Position numbers and translations under genes: made by a program. From contig OU015567.1 of assembly GCA_907165135.1 (NCBI GenBank), positions 2,175,001 to 2,239,000 of the forward strand: a DNA stretch of 64,000 bases, in the 5' to 3' direction. Origin of the DNA: Oikopleura dioica. Lineage: Eukaryota; Chordata; Appendicularia; Copelata; Oikopleuridae. Positions 11,900-23,759 of the stretch are shown here, piece by piece (position 1 is the first letter of the stretch; every line of letters starts with the position of its first letter). Under the pieces are notes generated by a model that searched no databases, was not told the origin of the DNA, and saw only the letters and a program-made list of their open reading frames with translations.

Positions 11900-13880
11900 T
11901 TATCCTCTTGAAGAAACAGTGTGTCTGACCATTTGCAACTGCTTATTTAAATTAGTTTCCTTGCTGCTAGCAAAGTGTTGGGCCATTCCAGTGATCATTT
12001 TGATGTCCTTGTCATGAGCGATTTCACGGAAGATTCCAGTGAACATCACATCCTCGAGGATGAACCCAGAGAGGCTTTTAATTGGTCAAAAATAAAACAA
12101 AGGTACAATTTTAACAAGCTATTTCGACCGTTTCTATGAGTCCTCGCAATTTCAAAAATGTCCTCTGAAGCTTTTTTCGTGAAAGAAGCAGCGGGTCCAT
12201 TGCAAAAAGCAGGAAAAATGTAGCCCATTGGGAAGTTGTGAGCATTGACGCCATATTTGCCCGTACGGATAGGGGGACCAGGGTTGATGTTGGAAAAAAT
12301 ACAGCGGAATTTGGCAGTGTCCGGCGATTCTCTTTTGAAGACATTGTTGATCAACTAAAAAGTGTAAATGATGGAAAAAGGGGGTTGAAAAGGCACCTTG
12401 TCATAAACGACTGCAGAATCATCATCGTGGAAGATTGTCCATTGAACATTACAGCTGTCGAAATAATCGGAGTTCAGGAAGTTATGAGCAGCAAAAGTCT
12501 TAAAATACATGAGCGACTAAAAAAATTATTTTTTTTTACCTTGAGCGGCAGATTATTGTAAATATCGTTGAAATCAGCAATGATCAAGTCGTCAAACTCC
12601 TCGAGCTCCTTGTAGAGAAGATCCATTCCAGCGTCCTTTTTCCCGAAAACAAAGTAGAGCTTGAGTTTCCAATCGGGAATCAGTTTCTGGTACTCGTTGC
12701 GGATCTGGCGATTGAAGGATCGAAGTTTTTTGTTGTTGATCGCGCTTTTGATGAAGATCGGCAGCTCGTTCATTTCGCAAGTTTTTCTCGGATGCGCTAG
12801 AATTGCTGGAGGTACGTTGTAATCCTTCTCTTCCAATTTGTAAAAATTCGGCGGTGGTTTCATTATTTTATAACTCTGCGGCAAAATTCTTTCGGCGGAA
12901 ATGAAATCGACTGGTTTTGAGCGAGTGATGGCTGGAGAAAGCAGAGTGCCCGTAATAGTGTTGTTCAAAAAACGAGATTTTGAAAGGAGAAAAGGCCCCT
13001 GGCGAGAAGTTGAGCGGCATGGACCGAGATTTTCGCCGCGGAAGGTGAACTTGACGAAGTCATTTGGGTTCTTAGAGGGATAGATTTCGCGGATGCGATT
13101 TTTAATATTTATTAAGAAAAATCAATCCCTTTCCTGATCAGCCTTCTTCTGCTTGATCCTATAATCATCCTTGATGCACACAATACCCTCCTTTGGATCT
13201 GGCTTCTTCGCAACCAATTCCGGCAAGAGAAGAATATCTGCTTCAGTTTTGAAGACTACTGTTTCAGACTCCACTTTGGGCAAGATTTCCTCAATCATCA
13301 GCGAATCGTTGCCTTCTTCTTTCTTCACAAAAATGAACTCAAACTTGACTGGGCAGGATTGGAAATTCGTTAAACTCAAGAATTCTTGATTCAAGAGCTT
13401 CATTTCTTCACTAATGTAAGAAATAACTATCGTCCATTTTTGCTGTTCAGGCTGGTTTTCTTCGGGTTTTTTGGTGGCTTTAAGGGGTTTTTCAGGTAAT
13501 GATATGGTTTCTTTTGGATTTGGGGTTTTCGGAGCTGAGTTTTCGATATTTTTAGGGTCTAAATTTTCGGCTGGCTTTGGAAAAACGGAAATTTTCTCTT
13601 TGCTTTTGGAACTGTCAATTTCATCCGGGTCGAAATTCACTCCTGGTGGAGGATAGTAGCGCTCATCTGCTCTCATTTTCGGTGATGTCGGCGGAATAAA
13701 CACTTGAATATAACTCGGCACAATTATCGTGAAATTACTGTACGGGAGATACAGTGCACCGAAGAGGATGATAATGATGAAAACGAGGACAATTTTTCCG
13801 CGAGTATGGGCATTATTGCTGATTTTTCGCTGTTCTGGTGTTTCTCTTTGATTTGGAAGCAGTGGAATTTCGTCTGACAT
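11900..13880 (-). CDS. Type II membrane glycosyltransferase, GT31-like, 5 exons
   Basis: Exons 13880-13134, 13070-12540, 12498-12397, 12354-12107, 12074-11900, 600 residues. A short cytoplasmic tail (MSDEIPLL) precedes one transmembrane helix (IVLVFIIIILFGALYL), then a Pro/Lys-rich stem and an unassigned region. The C-terminal half follows the beta-1,3-galactosyl/GlcNAc-transferase pattern: IRNEY, LYFVFGK, DFNDIYNNLPLK, FHDDDS (metal-binding DxD) and FILEDVMFTG near the end. That predicts a Golgi enzyme extending glycans with a UDP-sugar; donor and acceptor are unknown. Intron 1 is GA-AG (CAG|GAAAGG). I chose the ATG at 13880 because a TTTTTAAG acceptor lies just upstream; in-frame ATGs at 13910 and 13937 are alternatives. 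Confidence 0.72.
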
Positions 13881-14860
13881 CGCTTTATTGTTTCGTCTTA
13901 AAAAGGTCATTTTATTAGTGAAACGTAACAATTTCAATAGAGCTCTTCAAATATAATTATCATTCTCATTATTCTATCGGCTTTTTTATCGAAACATTAT
14001 TCGACATGTTTCGTTGGACAAGCCGATAATCAAAGACCGAAGCAAAAACCATCGTTGTCAGTGTTCTTTATTATAAGAAAAAAAAGAGACACTTGTAATT
14101 CGAAAATTTCGCGAGGCTTGAAATGAGTGCCGTCATCTTGTCAGATTTTCATGTCAGATTAAAGCAGGGTCGGATGTACAATCAAAGTGCCTTGAAAGCC
14201 CCAAATCCCGGACCGCTGACATTGTAAAACCGGCAAATTACTGTTATCGAAGCGTAACGGGGTCAGATTTCCCGACAAACAGCTGATATTTTTATCGATA
14301 GAGTACCAAAAAACTGAATTTTGTTTTGCTTCTTTCTAATCATTTTTTAGAAAAAAAGAACAAGCAAAAAATAAGACTTACTTTGATTCTTTTTTTTTCT
14401 ATTTATTTTCTCTCAACGGCGAATCTCAACTTTAAGTTGAAAGTTTCAACTCTTCTTTTCGCTCTTCGTTGAAGCGTTTTCCACTTGAAAAATCTCTTGA
14501 ATCTTCGTCATTAAAAAATCACGCACTTTCTTTTTTCACCGAGCGCGTTAAAGGTTTGTTTTGAGAAAATGAAAGGCGAAAGACAATTGAGGAGGATCAG
14601 TTGGACGCCCACAAATTTCTCTCTTTTTCTCTCTCACGCGCCACCTCTCACGGTCACTCTTTTCTCGCCGCCCGGGATGAGCTCAGACTTGTCTTGAAAT
14701 TCGGAGCATTTTGAAAAAAAACGGGCGGAGAGGATTTGATTTTTTTGTGTTTTCGGTTGATTCATCCCTTTTTTGATGGATCGATTTTTTGGTGAAAACG
14801 ACTGGCGCGCCGTTCGATCAATTTTTCTTTTTGCAAAAATTGTAGAATCAAATTTATTTA
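13881..14860. other. Intergenic, no gene seen
   Basis: AT-rich 5' flank of the glycosyltransferase gene and 3' flank of TECR. Only short ORFs antisense to TECR. Confidence 0.6.
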
Positions 14861-16263
14861 TTAAAAAACATAGGGAATGAGGGCAGCACGAGAATTGGGA
14901 TAGTTTGGAAACTGATTGAGCAAGTTTGCATGCTTCTTTTGCGCCCAAATGGACAGTTGAAAAAATTTCAGTACAGTCAGAATAAGCACTACGCCGCAAT
15001 TTGTCATGATGATGAAGCTGATCCATGTCAGGAGCTCGTATGTGTAGTTTGGGCAGGAAACTCTGAAAAATAATTTAAAAAAATGAAGAAAAGAAAAATT
15101 TACCTGGAGTAGAGCCAAGTGAAAGGATTCCAGCTTGGGTTCTGAATCGTTCTGTTTTTGAAGTTACTTTTGAGCTGATAGTGAATCGATAAAGACCCCA
15201 ACTCAGCCAGGAGAAAAATAACAGAGGCAAAGAGGACTTGGAGATTTCTAGGAGGATGGTACTGCGGGTGGTTGATGATGTAAGCCATCCAGGCGGTCAT
15301 GATCCCGTTGAAAATGCAGATCTGAAATAAGTCGCTACTTGTACAGAGAAATAATCGGGCTTACTTTTGGGATATTTCGAACAGCAAAAGTGCTCCCGCT
15401 GAATTTGTGCAAAAAGCAAACTTCAAGAATTCTCTGAAAATAAATAGTTTTTAAATATCCTCATTTCTTATTTTTAATACCCTTAAATAATGAAAAGTGT
15501 GAGCAATCATTGCCGCCAAACATGCGAAATCATCTGCTGATTTGACAAAGATCTCTTCATTTTCCCCTTCATCTCCTTCTGTTTCGTCTTGATCATCATC
15601 ATCATTCTCACTGTTGTAACTGTCTCCTCGGATGTATCGGAGAAGGAAGAAGATGGAATAGACAAGGATCATGCAGCTTTTTCGAGTCAAAATAGTGCTT
15701 AAAAATGTGAAGGGCAAATTCTCTGACTTCTTTCCTGAATTCGCAAAGAAAGACAGTCTTCCAGTTGCTCTGCGGGCCCAGGTCTTTGAAGTACAATACG
15801 CACTCGTTTGTAAGTCCATGGGATGATAGGCAGTCCTTATTCGGAAGCGCTACAGAAAGATGGTTTTTAAGAAAAACTGGGAAAGGGGTTACCTTTTGAT
15901 TTTTTGTCGAGATGAAAAGACTGCCTCTCAACATAAATGGTCGGGAATTCCCGTTCAAAAAGCTTCTTCAGCTCTCTAGAAAAACATAATTTTCTTCCTT
16001 GATTTCAGTAGCTGATTCTACCTGGTGGTCGTTGTTGTTGGGACGCGGTTGAGGACGCATAGCGTTTTCTCAGTATTGATATCCTTGACCTCGACCTCGA
16101 CGAGTGCAAATCGAGCTGGCTGCTCTTGGCCTTTTTTGTGGCTCGGGGCGTTGGCACTTCCGGAACTCTGTTTTGGGCTGCTGTCGATGCTCGAATCTAG
16201 ATTTTTTTTGCAAGTTTACGATAATTATCATAATCGAAAACTTACATAAACCGAAACCGGCAT
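14861..16263 (-). CDS. tecr: Very-long-chain enoyl-CoA reductase (trans-2,3-enoyl-CoA reductase)
   Basis: Exons 16263-16246, 16167-16022, 15975-15893, 15849-15735, 15676-15481, 15433-15365, 15321-15104, 15062-14861, 348 residues against about 308 in human TECR. It catalyses the last step of fatty-acid elongation in the ER membrane. Family landmarks are in order: ubiquitin-like N domain (CVLNRVP, RQSFHLD), YFKDLG with TVFLCEF, HTFHYLRRILEV, AWMAYIINHP, NPFTWLYSRVSCPNYTYE and SIWAQKKHANL. A Gly/Asp/Glu-rich insert (NDDDDQDETEGDEGENEE) lengthens the loop after the first membrane segment. Intron 4 (15734-15677) is GA-AG: only CAG|GAAAGA to AAAAAG restores the family match. The tiny first exon (6 residues) is the least certain part. 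Confidence 0.9.
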
Positions 16264-16487
16264 AATTTATTAAAATAATTAAAGATTAACAAGAATTTTT
16301 ATCATTTTTGGGAACCATAAAGTGATACATTTTCAAAACTTGAAGAAAATTAAAGATTTGTTAGAATTGACGAATTATTGATATTGTTCTTTGTCTTAAA
16401 ATCTTCTTGAATTTTATTGTTACAACATTCTATAAACTTCAATTATAAAATTCTAAAAAATGGCCCAGTCCTGATCATTTGGTGCAG

Positions 16488-16570
16488 AACTCACTCTTCT
16501 CAAATTCTCTGAAACAGCGAAAAGCGACATTTTCGCTGTTTAAAAATGATGATTTGGAAAAGAGTGAGTT
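16488..16570. repeat. Short foldback sequence
   Basis: AACTCACTCTTCTCAAAT on the left pairs with ATTTGGAAAAGAGTGAGTT on the right, and AACAGCGAAAA with TTTTCGCTGTT inside. The whole 83 nt can form a hairpin. Confidence 0.6.
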
Positions 16571-17896
16571 GACTCGAGCACTATTAAAAATTCGATAGTG
16601 GGAAGATATTATCACCTGGGAAGAGGCACAGAGGTGATCTCATTAACATAACTCTATTTTTTCCTCTTTTGTTTTTGCAATTTTTTGATTTTTTTATATC
16701 CTCGCAATTATCAGCTTATTTTTGACCGAGAAGGGCAAGTTAAGAGTGGCAGTTTTTCGCATCAAATTGTCATGCTAACAGCCTCATTAATTTATGCTTA
16801 TTTGATTCAAACTCCAATAGATCAGTCGAGAAAAAGAATTTCTCAAAGTGAAGAAAAAAAAGATATAACCACAACTTAGTTTTGGCTTTGGCGAAAGAAA
16901 AATTGCGATGTTTTTGCATGAAAGCTGGTATTTTAAATATTTTCAAGGTAATCGTGTTAAATGGGCTACCTAAGGGGGTAGCTCAGCACTAAACTACACT
17001 AAAATGCCCCATGTTTTTAAACGCGGCTCTGAATTGACAAGTTTGCTTCATCGTCAGTTATTGAAGTAAAATCTTTAGCATTCATTTGAGTCTTGCAAGT
17101 ATTGATCGTAATAAGAGCAATGGAATCGGTTAGCAAAAATGCATTCTTATTCGAAAAGTAAAAAGAGGAAAAATGGACTATAAAAAATTCTGGACAGGTG
17201 AGTTTCAAAATAAATGCCAAAGATATACCTCTTTTCAATGATATTGACGGTAGACCCTCTCGTTTTCGGCGGTTTTCGACTAGTTGTTGAACAACTTCAT
17301 ACACTTTTTATGGATTGAACAATTTTTTTGATCAAAAAAGCATAAACTTTTGTCGAAAACGTCGATTATTGTCAATAATTTACTGACTAAAATTTCCGAA
17401 CAAGAATATGATACATATTTCCGCCTAAAAAATAAGGGTGTCAAAATTATAATGAGACCAATTGAAATCCATTCCCGAAGCAGATCTTTCTCTGTTCTTA
17501 ACCTTTGATACCATTTATATACAAATCAATTATTCGCTTTATTTTTTCAATGAAGTTTGACTCAAACCTTTTTCTTGGTTGGCATCTCCGTTCGTCAAGT
17601 CTTTAATCAGCAACAGATGCAAAAAAGATAATCTGGTCAAGCAGTTATCAGTTTCTCTAATGAGCCTCTGTTCAAGCTTTTTTGCATTGTCGAAAGTTTC
17701 CAAGTCAGATCTGCGCTGAAATGAGGAACGTCAATCATTTTTAATGATCCAGCGCAAGTTGTTTTCGCCAGATAAGCGATTTCTCCTTCCGTTGGGGACT
17801 CTGGACAGGTCTTTTTGCACCTTGTTAAAGTTGAAATGAAAAAAAATTTATGGCCGAACTGAAATGCTCTCAATTGGGTTCATTGAGGTTCATTCT

Positions 17897-17953
17897 AACC
17901 CAAACCCAAACCCAAACCCAAACCCTGACTCAGGTTTTCTACACAGGTTGCCA
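17897..17953. repeat. Telomere-like CCCAAA array plus CTGACTCAGG module
   Basis: Four to five AACCCA units run into CCCTGACTCAGGTTTTCTACACAGGTTGCC. The same module recurs near 23.6 kb and, in part, 43.85 kb. Confidence 0.6.
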
Positions 17954-19369
17954 AGCCCACTTGACTTTCAAAAGAAAAATAAAGTGCTAGAGCCCTAATT
18001 AACCCTCCCAGTTTCCCGCCCATTTATCATCTTACATGAACTTGAGGAGAAAGATTATTAAATGGCAACTTGTTTTTAATCGAATGCTTCCTTCTTTTTA
18101 AAACAATTGAAAAAGGCGACAGTCGTCGAGATGATCGTTCCTCGTAAACCGCAACTGCTGCTTACTATTGATTTGCGTGTTACAAAAGTCTTACCAAACA
18201 ATGCAACGAGCAGACGTATTTTTTTAATAATTACTGCCGGGATCTTCTGTCAAAAAGAGAGAAGAAGAAGAAGGAGAATATTAAAAAGGAGAAAAAAAGG
18301 GAAAGCAAGAAAAAGTGCGACAAATAATGAAAATCTCAATCTATCAATTTATCAATCAGCTACTTATTGTATTCATATCATAATGAAAATAATGTTAAAT
18401 TGATCTAAAATTACGCTCTTTGTGCGTAAATATATATTATTAATCTGTGGATTGACGTATTTTGCGCGTACTTAAAACCACTGCCGGCTCATAATTTTCT
18501 CGTTTTAAGATTTTTTATGAAATTTTCTGTTTATCAATTTTACGAGATTTCAGAAATTCCAGCCTTGAGAAAGATATCTGTCTTAGGTAAAATAGTCCCA
18601 GGACCTTTTAAAACTCTTTTATACGAGATGTCAGAATTACATAAAAATAACATTGTTTAAAAAGGTTATTACATAAAAGGTTTTATTCTTCGCGCAGAAG
18701 GATCTTTTTTATATGTTTTTATGGTAATTATGCGCAGTAGTTCATTTCCAATAAAACAATTTAGCTGGATACATAATGCCGAGGTATAAATGCGCTCTAG
18801 AACGCGTGTTCTATAGTAAGACAATACTCAGACTTCAGAAAGAGTCGTTCATTGTTGTTCACTTTGACAAAAGGCGGATGCGGGGTGATCAGTTTAATCT
18901 GAGAAATGAATTCGCCGTTCGGCAATAAAGAACTAAACTGGCTCAGAAAGTGCCCTGGTCAGTCTTCCACTTCGATTTTTCTCAATTCCAAAAAGTACGG
19001 ATCAATTCTTTTACGCCTGGAAACAGACACGAATTATTCATATCGACACTGAGAAAGAAAAAGGGAGATTCTGTATTGGAAGATTTGACAAGAGAGACCA
19101 GTTGACAACAAAAAAAAAAGAGGATCACAATAAAAAAAAGAGACTAGAGAGAGAGACCTTACAGTAATGGACAATGTTACTGTTAGCATGCAGAATATAC
19201 ACAGTAAGTGCAAGCAATAATCTCCCCTTGAGTTCGTTATTTTTCATGAGTTTTCTGACTGAACTCATATGATTCTGTCACTCCCGGACACATTCATATG
19301 AACCACACGACTTCATCAATAATGCTCTTAATTGCAAAAGCAAGGATAAAAGCCCAACAACTTCTCCCC

Positions 19370-19378
19370 CTTTTTCAG
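19370..19378 (+). promoter_or_regulatory. Candidate spliced-leader or first-exon acceptor of the GPCR gene
   Basis: A pyrimidine run ending TTTTTCAG lies 10 nt before the ATG at 19389. No cis donor is identified upstream. Confidence 0.35.
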
Positions 19379-19388
19379 AACTTCCAAG

Positions 19389-22300
19389 ATGATCTCAGAA
19401 CAAGGGCTCTTGCCCCTTATCATGTCAAATAACACAAGAAATTTTTTTATGGAAAAGTTTTTTAAATCGGCCTTCGAGCCAAGCCGCCAGGTTCTCCGAC
19501 ATATACTGTACGGAAAACTAAACGAACTCCGCTGGCTCTTGAAAAATTACATCGCCAAAAGCTACTTTTGTAAGTTTCGGTTTTCGGAGTTTTTTTATTA
19601 TTCAGATAATGACGTAATCGGAAGTACTTTTCTGAGCCTTTGTTTTGGGCTCCTGGTTGTCGTTTTTTTAACGAGCACTGAAAAAAAAATGGAAAAAATA
19701 ATGAAAAATTAGACTTTTTTTTCAAAAAAAAAAATTTAAAAAAAGAGAAAATGAAATGACGAGCTCAGTTTTGTTCTTGACATAACGTTTTATTCAATTC
19801 AAGGATTTTCATATTTAAAATTGATATCGTCGATACAGTACAAAAAAGTACCTGTATCGTTCCTCGATATCCTCAAAAATTACTTTTGTAAATATGTGGG
19901 TAAAGTTGAATTGATTCTTACGATGGAAAAAAAATCTATAAAGCAAGAACAAATCTCAGAATTATGGTTTTCAAGAGCGATAAATTCTTCCCTTTCTCAA
20001 AATCGTGACTTCATCCCTAAAAAAGCTTTCTAGTTAATTATTTTTAGCGAGCACATGCGAGGACCCGCCGACGAAGCCAAATCCAGTTTATATCGCGAAA
20101 GCATCGATAGCCTTTTTGTTCGTTGTCCTGTCGCTTCCGATGAATATCCTGACAATCTGCGCGCTTTGGAAAAATTTTCGCAAATCTCCAAGGCAGAGAG
20201 TTACGATTCTCTCGAAGGACCACCCTAGTAGAGTGGGCGTCTCCTAGCCCACCTGCACCTTTAGCTGCAACCTTAACTCTTCTCAAAGCTACGCGTTCAT
20301 CATCAACCTCTGCCTCTCAAATATCTTCTTCGCTCTTTTTGTAAACAACCTCGATGCAGTTTGGAACCTCACAGTCCAGTGGTATGCAGGAAACATCGCC
20401 TGTAAAATCTGCCAATTTTTCAAGCAGTTTTCGCTGACCTGGAGCTCCACTGCAGTGACTTGCATTTCGCTGGACAGATGTCTTACCCTGCTTTTTCCGC
20501 TTCTTGCTGGATCAAAGTAAGGACCAAGAAAACTTGAAAAAGAATTTATTGGTTCAGTAGAAGTACGAAAAGAGCAGCTTTGATAATCATTCCGTCGCTG
20601 ATCGCGAATTTCCTGACCTGTGCTCCTGCTTTTGGTGAGTCAAAATAGACTTGAGAGGCTAAGATTAACTTCAGCTTTGTATAAACTCCACGACGGAAAA
20701 GTGTGCAACATCGAGCGATACCGTCAATGCGTCGACTTCATGGGCAATTACACGATCGAGCAGCGCAATCGATATTATTCAGCTCTGATGACACTTCAAT
20801 TCATCATTCCAGGCGCGTACTCGCTCTGATACCATCACTTTCGCTAAATTACTTTTGACGAGTCTGTCGATCAGCCGTTGTTAATACCATTTGCTCGGGA
20901 TTGTTGATATACGAAGTGGCGAAAATGATTCGCACGGAAAAAGGTACTTGTTGAAAATTTAACCTGTCGGCGCGAAAGGGCACAAAATGTGTCAGCGAAA
21001 TAATGAACAGTCTTTTGATGATAAAATTCAAATGTGTTTAACATTTTTTGAAGCAAGAACATCCATTCCAACTCGTAAGTATTCTTCCAGCTCATTTTTA
21101 ACCCTCTCTCACCCAAGCTCTCGGAATCGGAATGCGGCAAAGGTCTCTCAATGCGCTCAAACGCGCCAGGCTCAGAATGTTCTTCAGACCTCGTGCTAGC
21201 AATCTCAGTTAGTTCAGGCTCTAGATCTGTTCATACCACAAACTGAGGGGTTAAAAATTAACCCGTCTATCTCATGAGTCCCTTTTTCATCAACTAACCT
21301 CGCCATTGAATCTTGATTATTTCTCATCCTGTTTCTCAAACGAAAAAATATTTTTCGAATTTGAGAATTCCATTTTCTAACCCGTTGAAGTTAGTAGGAA
21401 ACAAACATGACCACCATTCGGTCATGAGTTAAACTTTTTTACAGGTATGATTGGACAGTCGAGAAAATCAGTTACATCAGTGGCGAAAGCGAAAAGAAAG
21501 CTAGAGAGATTAGCTGTTGTTCTCATCTTTGCTTTCTGGTATGCGATGTTAGATTTCGTTCTTTACTGTCACTATCTTCAGCTTCTGTTACGGACCATAT
21601 TATGGGCACGCGCTATTAACTGGTTGGGGCGATCCATCTACAATTTCTTCCAGCAAAGCTCTTCTAAGTAGCTTTTCCCTAAACTAACGTCCTTTCTATT
21701 ATTAATTTTAGTCTGGGTCCAGTCCTGTCTTTACCTGGTCCCATTACTGTACTCTCTCGTTTTCTGCTCAATGCTTTCCGACGTCAGAGAGGTAAAAAAA
21801 AACATCGTATCTAAATGGACTGAGTGATTTTTAGTACGCGCGAAATTTGTTCGATTTCAGTGGCAAAATAGAAGCCAGGGCGACCATGAGTAACGTAAGT
21901 TATCCTTTCTAGAGCGATTCTCTAGAACTTCGAAATTCAGACTTTTTTACTAAAAAGCTTCGATCCAGAGGTAAAACTAGAATTCGCATTTTCGCAAATT
22001 TAGATCTTTCATCTTCATTTTTTAGTATCAAACATCTCCAACAATGATCACCAGGCACTGTTCATACTCACTCTCGATTCTTGACTCTAGAACTCTAACT
22101 GACAATCTAAATCCTCGTTTATCAATCCCCATTATTAGAAAATCCTTGAAATTCTGCGCCTTTCAAAGCTTGAACAAAACACCAGATTCTCCAATCGCCC
22201 GAGTCCAATGCCCAGTGCTTCTGGCACTCCAAAACTACCTCTTCGCGATCTTCCATTCTCAAAGCAAGAAAGCTCCAATCTTTTGTCCACCAGCCCCTCA

Positions 22301-22441
22301 ATGGATTCAGAAAAGCTGATCATTCCAAAACGCGAGAATGGAAATGTCTTCACGACTCTCCAGCTAGACGAGCACGGCGACGCATTGGTGGATCAAAGTC
22401 GGCCTCGATCGCCGCGAAATTTTATCGTTGATAAATTATAA
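19389..22441 (+). CDS. Rhodopsin-family GPCR, GnRH-receptor-like, 13 exons
   Basis: Exons 19389-19569, 20048-20192, 20289-20516, 20558-20634, 20675-20812, 20875-20943, 21445-21538, 21582-21667, 21712-21791, 21835-21894, 21941-21970, 22026-22054, 22186-22441; all phases agree, 490 residues. Visible are TM1 (AFLFVVLSLPMNILTICALW), TM2 (INLCLSNIFFALF), then DAVWNLTVQWYAG with the ECL1 Trp and TM3 Cys, which is very close to vertebrate GnRH receptors. ISLDRC stands in place of DRY/DRS, CYGPYY is the TM6 CWxPYY equivalent, and TM7 is LVPLLYSLVF where NPxxY or DPxxY is expected. A long Ser/Pro tail follows. Three introns are GC-AG (20193, 20813, 22055). The ligand is probably a GnRH/corazonin/AKH-type peptide by family. 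The 5' exon is joined by phase only. Confidence 0.78.
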
Positions 22442-22467
22442 GATTTGTAAAGTTTACTTTCTGTGTT

Positions 22468-22473
22468 AATAAA
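22468..22473 (+). terminator. Polyadenylation signal AATAAA of the GPCR gene
   Basis: AATAAA 27 nt after the stop codon at 22441. Confidence 0.55.
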
Positions 22474-22942
22474 AATATTTATTTCTGTACATTTTCGTTG
22501 ATTTTCCTGCGAAAAAGCTAGTGCAAATGCGAAATCGAAAGGTTTCCTGCAAAGAAAATGAGACAAGACATATTTTGTGAGAGAAATTGATTTTATTCAG
22601 GACAATGAATGAGGCGAAGGCTTAACTTTTTGAACACGGGCAGTTTCACTTTTCAGAAGTTATCTCTCTCTTCAGTAGTGGACACCATCTGAACCGCCCG
22701 CTAGAAGAACCATTCGCCCATTCTTGACATTCCCGTTTGCTAGAAATTTTTGGATTAGACTTCATTCTGCAATAATTCACCTGAATTTACCTTTTTTTAC
22801 TGCTTCTCGGACCGGAAAAATCCGTAGACTGAGAGATTCATTTGTTGAGCCCTGACAACAACAATTTATCTAGAGACTTTTTCTTGAAAATACTGAAAAC
22901 ATTGGCGCTCTCTAGAGAATTTTTTGCTATCACGCGGTTAGT

Positions 22943-23564
22943 GTGAAGAAGTTTCACGAATTATGGAAACTGAAATCAAACATTGATTATTATTTTGATT
23001 CAAGCAGTCTCGATTTTAGCCCGATCGGTCGGAAAATACCCAGTTCTTCCAGCAGCGTCGCGGATCTTCCAGTAGCAGAGGAGTTTTCTGATTTTCCCAC
23101 GCGCTTTTTCCTCCCTGCCAGGCGCAATAAAAAATAATGAAAAAATTAGACAAGTTCATTTTTGCCCATATTTACCGGCGATATGAGGACGAAAGCGTAG
23201 AGAATCAATCGCGAATTTTATGCTTTTCCAGTTTAGCGGAAGAAATTCGAAGAGATAAACAATCGAGAGGGCTTATTTTGAAGAATTTCGACGATATTCT
23301 CGGGAAAAATACTTATTTAGTGGGAGAAAGTGTTAATTTATGCGATATTGCTCTTTTCTCCGCGTTATGAAAGGTTCAAACTGTCGATTTACCGTTATTT
23401 TTGCCCGGAAAGGGGCTTTCCAAAGCGGATTCTGGTGATTTTCGCGCTTTGAATCTTTAAAAGTCAAGGATCAAAGCCTGTTTTCTCAATATTCCAATAT
23501 TGTTCGATACATGAACAACCTTTCAACCTCTTTCTCGACCGTTTTCTGTGAAAATGAGGGGTAA
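22943..23564 (+). CDS. GST-C-domain-like fragment, possibly AIMP3/EEF1E1-like
   Basis: Two neighbouring frames are involved: 22943-23137 and 23137-23370. The second ends NTYLVGESVNLCDIALFSAL, the usual N-capping/Asp motif of GST-type C domains as in EEF1E1 or tRNA-synthetase appendages. A later stretch (SLFSQYSNIVRYMNNL, ending at 23564) fits the following helix. The two GST pieces join only with a GA-type donor at 23367-23368 (TTAT|GAAAGG) and an AAAAG acceptor. The join to the 22943 frame is unresolved. It may be a small multi-synthetase-complex factor or a decayed copy. It lies directly upstream of GlyRS on the same strand. Confidence 0.38.
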
Positions 23565-23611
23565 AAAGTGTGGCTTACAAGATTTCTTATCCGACTAACA
23601 CAAATGCTCTT

Positions 23612-23692
23612 GTGTAGAAAACCTGAGTCAGGTCCTATAAAGCGATTTTGCAAAACCTAATCATTTTAAACCCTCTCTCAGGTTTTCTACAC
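23612..23692. repeat. Small hairpin element with GTGTAGAAAACCTGAG inverted ends
   Basis: GTGTAGAAAACCTGAGTCAGG at the left is the near-exact inverse of CCTCTCTCAGGTTTTCTACAC at the right, 81 nt in all. The right arm continues into GGGTTGCC, as at 17.9 kb. Confidence 0.65.
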
Positions 23693-23749
23693 GGGTTGCC
23701 CTCTTCACTTTGTTTCTGTTTCCATTTTTAAATTTCAAGATTTGATGGT

Positions 23750-23758
23750 TCGTTTCAG
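23750..23758 (+). promoter_or_regulatory. Candidate spliced-leader acceptor of GlyRS
   Basis: GTTTCAG ends one base before the ATG at 23760, so a trans-spliced leader would sit almost directly on the start codon. Upstream in-frame ATGs at 23742 and 23745 would then be excluded. Confidence 0.4.
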
Positions 23759-23759
23759 A

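Larger units (their letters stand above)
16264..19388. other. Intergenic, AT-rich, no supported gene
   Basis: ORFs up to about 98 codons exist but show no signal peptide, domain or splice logic. It contains the foldback at 16488 and a CCCAAA array near 17.9 kb. Confidence 0.55.

Noticed and set aside
14634-15026. 130-codon minus-strand ORF overlapping TECR
   Set aside because: Out of frame with the well-matched TECR exon and extends into non-coding flank.
18107-18403. 98-codon plus-strand ORF rich in Arg/Lys
   Set aside because: Basic run comes from GAAGAAGAA simple sequence; no splice or homology support.
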